From: an uncultured Faecalibacterium sp.
GTDB taxonomy: Bacteria; Bacillota; Clostridia; Oscillospirales; Ruminococcaceae
Reading direction: 5' to 3'
Length of the DNA stretch: 24,863 nt
NCBI GenBank assembly: GCA_934524985.1
Contig: CAKSYT010000020.1
Span: forward strand, 1-24,863
Shown here: positions 7,275 through 14,158 of the stretch, one piece after another
Layout of the letters: every line of letters starts with the position of its first letter
Numbering within the stretch: position 1 is the first letter of the stretch
Translations under genes and position numbers: made by a program
Notes under the pieces: model-generated
Databases searched by the model: none
What the model saw: only the letters and a program-made list of their open reading frames with translations
What the model was told of the DNA's origin: nothing

Positions 7275-7303
7275 TTGTGCACAAGCGGGGTTTGTGGTAA
7301 GAT
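7275..7303 (+). promoter_or_regulatory. Possible promoter of rnz-cca
   Basis: TTGTGC (7275-7280), 17-base spacer, TAAGAT (7298-7303). Both boxes are weak matches, but spacing is ideal and the start codon is 29 bases further on. Confidence 0.45.
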
Positions 7304-7332
7304 AACAGGGAAGAACCACGGAGGAACTGCTT

Positions 7333-8271
7333 ATGCTGACCATTACACTGCTGGGCACGGCTGCCACCATGCCGCTGCCGGAGCGCGCCCTGACCGCTGC
7401 TGTGGCGGAGTGCGGCGGGCACAGCCTGCTGCTGGACTGCGGTGAGGGCACCCAGACCGCCGCCCGCCGCGCCGGGGTAAACCTGATGCGTGCGGACGCC
7501 ATCTGCCTGACCCACTACCACGGGGACCATATCTTTGGCCTGCCCGGGCTTTTGCAGACCCTTGGGGCGCAGGGACGCACCCGCCCGCTGACCCTGCTGG
7601 GGCCGGAGGGGCTTTTGGAGGTCTGGCGGGCAGTGTATGCCCTGACCGGGCCGCTGCCCTATGCGGTAAAACCGCTGGTCTGCCGCGCCGGGCAGCCGGT
7701 GGAACTGGAAACGCTCTCGGCGGGGTGGCCCGCCGGGGCAACGCTGCTGCCGGTGGCCACAAAGCACCGGGTGCGCAGTCTGGGCTACCGGTTGGAACTG
7801 CCCCGGGCGGGCAGGTTCGACCCGGAAAAGGCGCGGGCGCTGGGCGTACCGGTGACCCAGTGGCGGCTTTTGCAGCGGGGACAGGCTGTCCCGCTGGCAG
7901 AGCGCACGGTGCAGCCCGCCGAGGTGCTGGGCGCACCCCGCAAGGGGCTGCGGTTCGTCTTTTCCGGCGACAGTGCGCCCTGCCCGGCGCTGGAACAGGC
8001 CGCGCAGGGGGCAGACCTTCTGCTCTGCGATGCCACCTATGCCCTGCCGGAGCAGCAGGAACAGGCCGCGCAGTGGGGGCACAGCACCTTTGGACAGAGC
8101 GCGGCGCTGGCGGCAAAGGCCGGGGCAAAGCGGCTGTGGCTGGTGCACTATTCCCCCATGATCACCGACCCGGAGGAGCAGCTTGCACAGGCGAAAAGCA
8201 TCTTCCCGGCGGCAGAATGCGGCTTTGACGGCAAACGCATCACCCTGCATTACGAGGAGAACGAGGAATGA
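7333..8271 (+). CDS. rnz: Ribonuclease Z
   Basis: RNase Z cuts the 3' trailer from tRNA precursors that lack an encoded CCA. The 312-residue protein is a metallo-beta-lactamase-fold enzyme with all expected metal ligands: HYHGDH (His61, His63, Asp65, His66), His145 (TKHRV), Asp213 (FSGDS) and His272 (LVHYSP), plus the family GEGTQ (37-41) and the late HSTFGQSA block. Start chosen by GGAGG (7320-7324) at eight bases. It overlaps cca by four bases (ATGA), so trimming and CCA addition, consecutive steps on the same tRNA end, are translationally coupled. Confidence 0.95.
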   Translation: MLTITLLGTAATMPLPERALTAAVAECGGHSLLLDCGEGTQTAARRAGVNLMRADAICLTHYHGDHIFGLPGLLQTLGAQGRTRPLTLLGPEGLLEVWRAVYALTGPLPYAVKPLVCRAGQPVELETLSAGWPAGATLLPVATKHRVRSLGYRLELPRAGRFDPEKARALGVPVTQWRLLQRGQAVPLAERTVQPAEVLGAPRKGLRFVFSGDSAPCPALEQAAQGADLLLCDATYALPEQQEQAAQWGHSTFGQSAALAAKAGAKRLWLVHYSPMITDPEEQLAQAKSIFPAAECGFDGKRITLHYEENEE

Positions 8272-9515
8272 AGCTGACACTTGACCCCGGGGCAGCTGCC
8301 CTGCTGGACACCCTGCACGCGGCGGGCTATGCGGCCTATGCCGTGGGCGGCTGCGTGCGGGACAGTCTTTTGGGGCGCACCGCCCACGACTGGGACCTGT
8401 GCACCAGCGCCCTGCCGCAGCAGGTGATGGAACTGTTCGGGCCGGAGCAGTGCATCCCCACCGGCTTGCAGCACGGCACGGTCACCATCAAATACGGCGG
8501 GCAGCTGTACGAGACCACCACCTTCCGCACCGAGGGCAGCTATACCGATGGCCGTCACCCGGACGCAGTGCAGTTCATACCGGACGTGCGGGAGGATCTT
8601 GCCCGGCGGGATTTTACCATCAACGCCATGGCCTATAATGAAGCCGAGGGTCTGGTAGACCCCTTTGGCGGGCAGGCAGATCTGCAAAACGGTCTGCTGC
8701 GGGCGGTGGGCGATCCGCAGCAGCGCTTTACCGAGGATGCGCTGCGCATTCTGCGGCTGTACCGCTTTGCCGCAAGGTTCGGCTTTGCGCTGGACGCAGC
8801 CACCGCCCGGGCAGCGCGGCAGCTGGCACCCCATCTGGACTGCATTTCTGCCGAGCGCATTCAGGAGGAACTGGCGAAGCTGCTGGCAGCCCCGCAGCCG
8901 GGGGCGTATCTGGAGCCCGCCGTGCTGGCGGTGGTGCTGCCGGAGCTGACCCCGGCGGCGCTTGAAGCCGCAAAGCCGGTGGTGGATGCCTGCCCGGCGG
9001 GGGAGGAAAACCTGCCGGTGCGCTGGGCGGCGCTGCTGGGTGCGCTGGGCGAGGCCGACACCCGCCGAGTACTCAAGCGGCTGCGCTGCTCTAATGCCTG
9101 CATCGAGGAGACCGCAGTGCTGGTGCGGGAAACGGCAGAGCAGGGCGTGTGCGGGAGCTTTCTCCTCGGACACGAATCAGAACGCGCCAGTGACATCCCC
9201 CTCAGGCAGCTTTTAGGCCGATACGGGCTGTTCACCGTGGAGCGGCTGTGTGCGCTGTGCGCGGCGCTGCACCCGCAGGCTGCCCCGGCTTTCGCCCTTG
9301 CGGCGCAGCGGGCACGGCAGCTGGAAGCCGACGGCGTATGCTGCCGGGTGAGCCAGCTGGCGGTGAACGGCCGCGACCTGATGGCGGCGGGCATCCCGGC
9401 AGGGCCCGCGCTGCGCCGGGTGCTGGAAGCGCTGCTGGACGGCGTCATCCGCGCAGAATACCCCAACGAAAAACCGGCGCTGCTGGCTGCGGCGCAGAAA
9501 ATTTCTGCGTCTTGA
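8268..9515 (+). CDS. cca: CCA tRNA nucleotidyltransferase
   Basis: This 415-residue class II nucleotidyltransferase adds or repairs the 3' CCA of tRNA. The head domain carries GGCVRD (27-32) and the metal-binding DWD (41-43), followed by RRDFTINAMAY and, in the neck, EDALRILRLYRFAARFGF, both hallmarks of the Cca/PcnB family. The remaining C-terminal half is the RNA-binding body and tail. Length and the early RRDFTINAMA region fit a Firmicute CCA-adding enzyme rather than a poly(A) polymerase. The ATG overlaps the rnz stop (ATGA). The stop codon TGA (9513-9515) lies inside the -35 box of the next promoter. Confidence 0.95.
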   Translation: MKLTLDPGAAALLDTLHAAGYAAYAVGGCVRDSLLGRTAHDWDLCTSALPQQVMELFGPEQCIPTGLQHGTVTIKYGGQLYETTTFRTEGSYTDGRHPDAVQFIPDVREDLARRDFTINAMAYNEAEGLVDPFGGQADLQNGLLRAVGDPQQRFTEDALRILRLYRFAARFGFALDAATARAARQLAPHLDCISAERIQEELAKLLAAPQPGAYLEPAVLAVVLPELTPAALEAAKPVVDACPAGEENLPVRWAALLGALGEADTRRVLKRLRCSNACIEETAVLVRETAEQGVCGSFLLGHESERASDIPLRQLLGRYGLFTVERLCALCAALHPQAAPAFALAAQRARQLEADGVCCRVSQLAVNGRDLMAAGIPAGPALRRVLEALLDGVIRAEYPNEKPALLAAAQKISAS

Positions 9516-9548
9516 CAAGCGGTTTATGCTGCGGTAGTATTATACTAC
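9512..9548 (+). promoter_or_regulatory. Promoter of mnmA-tcdA with overlapping dyad
   Basis: A perfect TTGACA (9512-9517) overlaps the cca stop codon; TAGTAT follows after 17 bases (9535-9540). A perfect 7+1+7 dyad, GTAGTAT-T-ATACTAC (9534-9548), covers the -10 region and looks like an operator. The regulator is unknown. Confidence 0.65.
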
Positions 9549-9583
9549 TGCTTTAGTATGTTGAACGCATTAAAGGAGAATCT

Positions 9584-10687
9584 ATGACCACTCAGAACCC
9601 TGCAAACCGTCCCCGCGCCCTTATTGCCATGAGCGGCGGCGTGGACAGCTCGGTGGCGGCCTGCCTGATGCAGCAGGCGGGCTACGACTGCACCGGCATC
9701 ACCATGCGGCTTACCCACAACGAAACGCTGGGACAGTCCGGCTACCAGACCTGCTGCTCGGAAAAGGATATCGAGGACGCCGCCGAGGTGGCTTTTGCGC
9801 TGGATATGCCGTATCAGGTGCTGGATTTCACCGCCGACTTCCGGGCGCAGATCATTGAAAAATTCATCCGCGTCTACGAGGCGGGCGGCACCCCCAACCC
9901 CTGCATCGACTGCAATAAATATATGAAGTTCCGCCACCTGCTGGACTGGGCGGAGGAACACGGCATGGAGTATGTGGTCACCGGCCACTACGCCCGGGTG
10001 GAGCAGGACGCAGAAACCGGCCGCTGGCTGCTGAAAAAGGGCTTGGACGAGGGCAAGGATCAGAGCTATGTGCTGTATAACCTCACGCAGGAGCAGCTGG
10101 CGCATATCCGTCTGCCGCTGGGTGCACTGCACAAGACCGAGGTGCGAAAGATCGCGCAGGAGCACAGCTTTATCAACGCCCAGAAGCACGATAGTCAGGA
10201 TATCTGCTTTGTACCGGACGGTGACTATGCCCGCTTTATGGAGCAGTTTACCGGCAAGCACTACCCCGCCGGGGATTTTCTGGATCAGAGCGGCAAGGTA
10301 GTGGGCACCCACAGCGGCGCAGTGCGCTACACACTGGGGCAGCGCAAGGGGCTTGGTCTTGCGCTGGGTGCGCCGGTGTACGTCTGCGGCAAGGATATGC
10401 AGGCCAATACCGTTACCGTCGGGCCGGAAAGTGAACTGTTTGACAGCATCGTTTATGCAGAGGATGTGAACTGGATCGCTATCCCGGAACTGACCGAGCC
10501 GCTGCGGGTCACTGCCCGCACCCGGTACCATCAGGCGGAGCAGCAGGCCACCGTTTACCCCGCAGAAAACGGTTTCCGGTTGGAATTCGACCAGCCCCAG
10601 CGTGCCCCCACCCCGGGGCAGGCTGCCGTGCTGTATCAGGGCGATGTGGTGCTGGGCGGCGGCACCATCACCCGCGTAGAAAAGTAA
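9584..10687 (+). CDS. mnmA: tRNA-specific 2-thiouridylase MnmA
   Basis: MnmA puts sulfur on C2 of the wobble uridine (U34) of tRNA-Lys, -Glu and -Gln, using ATP. The 367-residue protein has the PP-loop SGGVDSS (17-23), NPCIDCNKYMKF (Cys107 and Cys110), TGHYA (133-137), KDQSYVL (158-164) and HDSQDICF with the second catalytic Cys208. Besides the usual catalytic pair (here Cys110 and Cys208), it carries an extra Cys107 and a paired Cys57-Cys58 (TCCSEKD), a pattern that could support an Fe-S cluster; that is inference. AAAGGAG lies six bases before the ATG. tcdA follows after ten bases, another tRNA anticodon-loop modification gene. Confidence 0.96.
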   Translation: MTTQNPANRPRALIAMSGGVDSSVAACLMQQAGYDCTGITMRLTHNETLGQSGYQTCCSEKDIEDAAEVAFALDMPYQVLDFTADFRAQIIEKFIRVYEAGGTPNPCIDCNKYMKFRHLLDWAEEHGMEYVVTGHYARVEQDAETGRWLLKKGLDEGKDQSYVLYNLTQEQLAHIRLPLGALHKTEVRKIAQEHSFINAQKHDSQDICFVPDGDYARFMEQFTGKHYPAGDFLDQSGKVVGTHSGAVRYTLGQRKGLGLALGAPVYVCGKDMQANTVTVGPESELFDSIVYAEDVNWIAIPELTEPLRVTARTRYHQAEQQATVYPAENGFRLEFDQPQRAPTPGQAAVLYQGDVVLGGGTITRVEK

Positions 10688-10697
10688 GGAGAACAAA

Positions 10698-11468
10698 ATG
10701 CAGGATCAGTATTCCCGCACCCAGCTGCTGCTGGGTGCAGAGGCTATGGAAAAGCTGCACCACGCCCGGGTGGCAGTGTTTGGCATCGGCGGCGTGGGCG
10801 GCTATACGGTGGAGGCGCTGGCACGCAGCGGCGTGGGCGCACTGGATCTGATCGACGATGATAAGGTCTGCCTGACCAACCTCAACCGTCAGATCATCGC
10901 CACCCGCAGCACGGTGGGACAGTATAAGGTGGATGTAGCGGAACAGCGCATCCACGATATCGACCCCAACATCAAGGTGACCACCCACCGGTGCTTCTTT
11001 GGCCCGGAGACGCAGGACGATTTCGATTTTACCCAGTACGACTATGTGGTGGACGCCATCGACACCGTTACCGGCAAGCTGGCGCTGGTGATGAAGTGCA
11101 AGGAGGCGGGCACCCCTATCATCTGCTCCATGGGCGCAGGCAACAAGATGGACCCCACCCGCTTTGAGGTGACCGATATCTACAAGACCTCGGTCTGCCC
11201 GCTTGCCAAGGTGATGCGTACCGAGTGCCGCAAGCGCAAGATCAAGCACCTGAAGGTGGTCTACTCCAAAGAGCCCGCCATGACCCCCATCGAGGACGAC
11301 TCCATCAGCTGCAAATACCACTGCATCTGTCCCCCGGGCACCCAGCGCAAGTGCACCGCGCGGCGCACCGTGCCGGGCTCCAACGCCTTTGTGCCCTCGG
11401 TAGCGGGGCTTATCATCGGCGGCGAGGTGGTCAAAGACCTTGTGGGCTTTGTACCGCTGAAGGGGTAA
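10698..11468 (+). CDS. tcdA: tRNA threonylcarbamoyladenosine dehydratase
   Basis: TcdA (E1-like, ThiF superfamily) uses ATP to cyclise t6A37 to ct6A in tRNAs that read ANN codons. The 256-residue protein has the nucleotide-binding GIGGVGGYTVEALARSGVG (29-47), the acidic DLIDDD strand end (50-55), NLNRQ (61-65) and the CxxGxGNKMDPTRFE-type central segment (CSMGAGNKMDPTRF). The C-terminal PPGTQRK...VPGSNAFVPSVAG block is typical of the TcdA branch rather than ThiF or MoeB. AAGGAG sits just before ATG 10698. Ten bases from mnmA, so almost surely the same transcript. The first hairpin that could stop transcription is the one inside repeat copy B (11561-11596). Confidence 0.93.
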   Translation: MQDQYSRTQLLLGAEAMEKLHHARVAVFGIGGVGGYTVEALARSGVGALDLIDDDKVCLTNLNRQIIATRSTVGQYKVDVAEQRIHDIDPNIKVTTHRCFFGPETQDDFDFTQYDYVVDAIDTVTGKLALVMKCKEAGTPIICSMGAGNKMDPTRFEVTDIYKTSVCPLAKVMRTECRKRKIKHLKVVYSKEPAMTPIEDDSISCKYHCICPPGTQRKCTARRTVPGSNAFVPSVAGLIIGGEVVKDLVGFVPLKG

Positions 11469-11494
11469 AACAGACCGCAGCTTCCCAGCTGCGT

Positions 11495-11616
11495 GGGACG
11501 ATTTGGAATGCGCTCCGCGTTGCTCTGCGCATCATCAGCGGAAAAATTATTTTTAATAGAGCAATGCCGGAGCGTCTGCGGACGCTCCGGCATTGCATTT
11601 TCACGGGTGGGGTCGT
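11495..11616 (-). repeat. Structured 122-base dispersed repeat, copy B (reverse orientation)
   Basis: Read on the minus strand it begins ACGACCCCACCCGTGAAAA and has a perfect 16-bp hairpin with CGCA loop (11561-11596 on the plus strand: GCAATGCCGGAGCGTC / TGCG / GACGCTCCGGCATTGC). Then come AAATAATTTTTCCGCTGA, ATGCGC, AGAGCAAC, GCGGA, GCGCAT and finally ATCGTCCC. It is the same length as copy A. On the plus strand the hairpin is followed by ATTTTC and may terminate mnmA-tcdA. Confidence 0.85.
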
Positions 11617-11634
11617 GGAGAAAACGGTAGTTGC

Positions 11635-11662
11635 AGCGCCGCTTTCTGCGAAAGCGCGGCGC
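11635..11662. repeat. GC-rich inverted repeat
   Basis: GCGCCGCTTTC and GAAAGCGCGGCGC face each other around a 3-base centre, with a small bulge. Part of the gene-free repeat block between copies B and C. Confidence 0.5.
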
Positions 11663-11676
11663 TGGGGGCGGGCGCT

Positions 11677-11835
11677 CGCCCTCTCAGGCGCTCCCGCGCC
11701 AGCTCTCCCAAGGGGAGAGCCGAGGTCTAAGGCTCGTTGCTGAAGCTTTAAGTGCAATGAGGAAGCTTCCGGCAGCGCTCTTGGCTCTCCCTTTGGGAGA
11801 GCTGGCAAGCCCGACAGGGCTTGACTGAGAGGGCG
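11677..11835. repeat. 159-bp nested palindromic element
   Basis: Outer ends CGCCCTCTCA (11677-11686) and TGAGAGGGCG (11826-11835) are inverted. Inside, GCCAGCTCTCCC-AA-GGGGAGAGCC (11698-11721) mirrors GGCTCTCCC-TTT-GGGAGAGCTGGC (11783-11806). Each half can form its own hairpin or both halves one long cruciform. It has no coding capacity of note. It resembles the MITE-like repeats common in gut clostridia (established impression, not checked here). Confidence 0.75.
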
Positions 11836-11857
11836 CACGCCGTCAGCCCTTTTTTTG

Positions 11858-11948
11858 AAGTATCAAGTGCAGTGAGAAACTTTGCCGCCATGCCAAAGGC
11901 TCCCTCTCCGAGGGAGCTGGCAAAACCGTCAGGTTTTGCCTGAGGGAG
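11858..11948. repeat. Half copy of the nested palindromic element
   Basis: GGCTCCCTC-TCC-GAGGGAGCTGGC (11898-11921), then AAAACCGTCAGGTTTTGCC and TGAGGGAG (11941-11948), parallels the right half of 11677-11835. An AAGTGCAGTGAG segment matches AAGTGCAATGAG there. The left half is missing. Confidence 0.65.
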
Positions 11949-11956
11949 TTCGTTCT

Positions 11957-12077
11957 AAACCCCACCCGTGAAAAATGCGTTTGGAGCGCTCCGCAGAGCG
12001 CGACAAACGCAAAATTTAAAATAATTCTTCCGCTGAAAATGGTCAGAGCGCCAGCGGAGACCATTCAAGATCGTTTT
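11957..12077 (+). repeat. Structured 121-base dispersed repeat, copy C
   Basis: Begins AAACCCCACCCGTGAAAA. The hairpin GCGTTTGGAGCGCTC / CGCA / GAGCGCGACAAACGC (11977-12010) has a 15-base stem with two central mismatches. Then come AAATAATTCTTCCGCTGA, ATGGTC (12039-12044), AGAGCGCC, CAGCGGA (12052-12058) and GACCAT (12059-12064). Its end ATCGTTTT runs into a long T-run (12074-12082). Here the upstream TCCGCTG (12029-12035) pairs over 7 bp with CAGCGGA. Confidence 0.82.
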
Positions 12078-12110
12078 TTTTTGCACACTGCAACGTTCCA
12101 TAACATAAAA

Positions 12111-12195
12111 TTGCAACCAATTTGCAATTTGGTATTGCAATTGGGAAGCATATCGTGTATAATCTTCCCTGCACGAAAATGCAAACTGATTGCAA
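12111..12195. promoter_or_regulatory. Promoter of the metal-exporter gene with a cluster of TTGCAA boxes
   Basis: TTGCAA (12135-12140), a 17-base spacer and TATAAT (12158-12163) form a good promoter. The self-complementary TTGCAA also occurs at 12111, 12122 and 12190, each in an A/T-rich setting (for example AATTTGCAATTT). Four copies in 85 bases around a promoter suggest operators. A metal-sensing repressor would fit the gene, but this is inference. Confidence 0.6.
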
Positions 12196-12239
12196 ATTGT
12201 TGAGAGACGACCCTCTGCGGGTCTTTGGAGCGATTATTT

Positions 12240-13127
12240 ATGGAACTGTTTCTGGATGTTCTGGGCGAAACCTTGGTGGATACCGCCAAGATGCTGCCCT
12301 TTCTGTTTTTGGCTTACCTGTTGATCGAGTATATCGAGCACCGCCACGGCGAGCGCATCGAGGCGCTGCTGGCAGGCGGCGGGCGCTGGGGTGCTGTGCC
12401 GGGCGCAGTGCTGGGCTGTGTGCCGCAGTGCGGTTTCTCGGCCATTGCGTCCAACTTCTACGCCTCCCGGGTCATCACGCTGGGCACGCTGATGGCGGTG
12501 TACCTTGCCACCAGCGATGAAGCCATCCCGCTGCTGGTCTCCATGCCTGCCTACTGGGATAAGCTGGCTGTTCTGATGGTCATCAAGGTGGTGTACGCCA
12601 TCGTGGTGGGCTTTGTGCTGGACTTTGTGCTGCGGGGTGTGCTGCCCAAGGGGCTGCGGGGCGGCTATACCGGCCATGCGGACGAGGTGGACTGTCACGA
12701 GGAGCACAGCGATGCCGAGGGCAACGAAAAGCCCATCTGGCAGGCGGCGCTGCGCCACACGCTGGAGATCTTTGTATTCATCTTCGTGTTCAGTCTGGTG
12801 TTCGGCATGATCGTGGAAGGCGTGGGCGAGGACGTATTCGCCGAGGTACTGGGCGGCATGGGCTTCTTCCAGCCGGTGGTGGCGGCTCTGGTGGGGCTGA
12901 TCCCCAACTGCGCCGCCAGCGTGCTGCTGACCCAGCTGTATGTGGAAGGTGCACTGCGCTTTTCCAGCCTTGTGGCGGGGCTGTGCACCGGTGCGGGTGT
13001 GGGCTTGGCTGTGCTGTGGCGCGCCAACCCTTCGTGGAAGCAGAACCTCTTCATCACCGGCCTGACATGGGCCGCCGGTGCCTTTGTGGGCGTAGCCATG
13101 CAGGTGGTCGTGGCAGTGTTTGCCTGA
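12240..13127 (+). CDS. ArsP_2-type heavy-metal (putative manganese) exporter
   Basis: This 295-residue polytopic protein (about ten hydrophobic segments) fits the putative 10-TM metal exporter family ArsP_2, often labelled putative manganese transporter. It has two related halves: VPQCGFSAIASNFYASR (61-77) with TSDEAIP (91-97), and IPNCAASVLLTQLY (221-234). Each has a proline-X-cysteine motif in a helix, as expected for an inverted-repeat transporter. The central cytoplasmic loop (146-160, HADEVDCHEEHSDAE) is rich in His, Asp, Glu and Cys and could bind metal. ATG 12240 has GGAG nine bases upstream; an in-frame TTG at 12225 lacks a site. The leader is short (about 70 bases) and shows a small GACCC-TCTGC-GGGTC hairpin just before the ribosome binding site, but no manganese riboswitch that I can recognise. 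Confidence 0.8.
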   Translation: MELFLDVLGETLVDTAKMLPFLFLAYLLIEYIEHRHGERIEALLAGGGRWGAVPGAVLGCVPQCGFSAIASNFYASRVITLGTLMAVYLATSDEAIPLLVSMPAYWDKLAVLMVIKVVYAIVVGFVLDFVLRGVLPKGLRGGYTGHADEVDCHEEHSDAEGNEKPIWQAALRHTLEIFVFIFVFSLVFGMIVEGVGEDVFAEVLGGMGFFQPVVAALVGLIPNCAASVLLTQLYVEGALRFSSLVAGLCTGAGVGLAVLWRANPSWKQNLFITGLTWAAGAFVGVAMQVVVAVFA

Positions 13128-13149
13128 TAAGGAAAATATTTTGGATTTC

Positions 13150-13191
13150 GGGACACCGGAGCGTCTGAGGACGCTCCGGTGTCCCATTTTT
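13150..13191 (+). terminator. Terminator after the metal-exporter gene
   Basis: GGGACACCGGAGCGTC (13150-13165), loop TGAG, exact complement to 13185, then ATTTTTCT. The stem is nearly identical to the terminator at 20283 and shares its core with the hairpin of repeat copy B. Confidence 0.92.
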
Positions 13192-13223
13192 CTTTCCCCC
13201 CTCTCCCGCTGGACTTTGAAATG

Positions 13224-13232
13224 TGTTATACT
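13224..13232 (+). promoter_or_regulatory. Extended -10 promoter of the HAD gene
   Basis: TG-T-TATACT (13224-13232) is an extended -10 motif, 33 bases before the start codon; no clear -35 box. Confidence 0.55.
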
Positions 13233-13264
13233 GGGAGAAAACGATGCACACAGGAGAGATGACC

Positions 13265-14158
13265 ATGCAATATAAGATTCTGGCAAGCGATTACGACAAC
13301 ACGCTGATGCCCTTTGGGGAGGCAAAGCCCCGCCCGGCGGTGGTAAAGGCGGTAAAAAAGCTGCAGGCCGCCGGGGGCAAGTTCGTGCTCAGCACCGGCC
13401 GCTCCTATCCCGGCATCCGGGATAAAAACCAGCTGGGCGGCATCCGGTACGACTACGCCATCACCTGCAACGGTGCCTGCGTGGTGGACAGGCAGGGCAA
13501 CGTAATAGCCGAACATCCGCTTACCAGCGAGGAGATGTATGTGCTGGTGGATTTCTGCGAGGATTATAACTACCCGCTGCAATTCAACTTTCGGGATGCC
13601 TATTACGCCTACTGCGAGTACGAGTATCTGCACACCGGCTATCAGATGATGAACAGCCCCGGGCTGGACTGCGTGGACGGCGAGGATCAGGACAGGCATC
13701 TGGTGGATATGCCCCACGCCGCCTTTGCCGCCATGCCGCCGCAGGAAGTGGAGCGCTTCCGCGAAAAGTACGGCTACCTTGGCCTGCACTGGATGCAGAC
13801 GGGCGCGCAGAACGCGGACGGCTACTGCTACTACGATATCGTGCGCGGCGGCATGGATAAGGGCGTAGGGCTTGCCGACCTGTGTGCACAGATGGGGCTT
13901 ACGCTGGCCGATGCCGTTGCCGTGGGTGATTCTGCCAACGATGTGGGAATGCTGAAAGTTGCGGGTCTGAGTGCCTGCATGGCAAACGGCACCCCGGACG
14001 CCAAGGCCGCTGCCGACCGGATCATCGGGGACGTGCGGGAGGACGGCGTGGCGGCGCTGATCGAGGAACTGTGGTTCAACGGCCCCCGCGCGGAGCCCTC
14101 CGGCAAAGACTTTGGCTCTGCATGGGGCAATATTGAAAGCGCAGGCGGCAGCTTATGA
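13265..14158 (+). CDS. Cof-type HAD-superfamily phosphatase
   Basis: This 297-residue cytoplasmic hydrolase has the HAD motifs: DYDNT (catalytic Asp9 and Asp11), STGR (motif II) and AVGDSANDVGML (motif IV) in the C-terminal third. A large C2B-type cap between motifs II and IV puts it in the Cof/YidA group, which removes phosphate from sugar phosphates, FMN or similar. The substrate cannot be told. ATG 13265 is preferred over the in-frame ATG at 13259 because AGGAGAG (13252-13258) touches the latter and lies six bases from the former. The C-terminus (NGPRAEPSGKDFGSAWGN) runs about 20 residues past the usual end of the fold. It overlaps the next gene by four bases. Confidence 0.9.
   Translation: MQYKILASDYDNTLMPFGEAKPRPAVVKAVKKLQAAGGKFVLSTGRSYPGIRDKNQLGGIRYDYAITCNGACVVDRQGNVIAEHPLTSEEMYVLVDFCEDYNYPLQFNFRDAYYAYCEYEYLHTGYQMMNSPGLDCVDGEDQDRHLVDMPHAAFAAMPPQEVERFREKYGYLGLHWMQTGAQNADGYCYYDIVRGGMDKGVGLADLCAQMGLTLADAVAVGDSANDVGMLKVAGLSACMANGTPDAKAAADRIIGDVREDGVAALIEELWFNGPRAEPSGKDFGSAWGNIESAGGSL

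Noticed and set aside
11677..11948. CRISPR array or tandem repeats in the gene-free block
   Set aside because: Repeats are inverted and nested, not direct with regular spacers, and there are no cas genes nearby.
11617..11956. A degraded insertion sequence with transposase remnant
   Set aside because: No frame in the block shows transposase motifs; open frames there follow the palindromes. It fits non-autonomous elements better.
12164..12239. A yybP-ykoY manganese riboswitch in the exporter leader
   Set aside because: The leader is only about 70 bases and contains just one 5-bp hairpin; the conserved multi-loop core is not visible.
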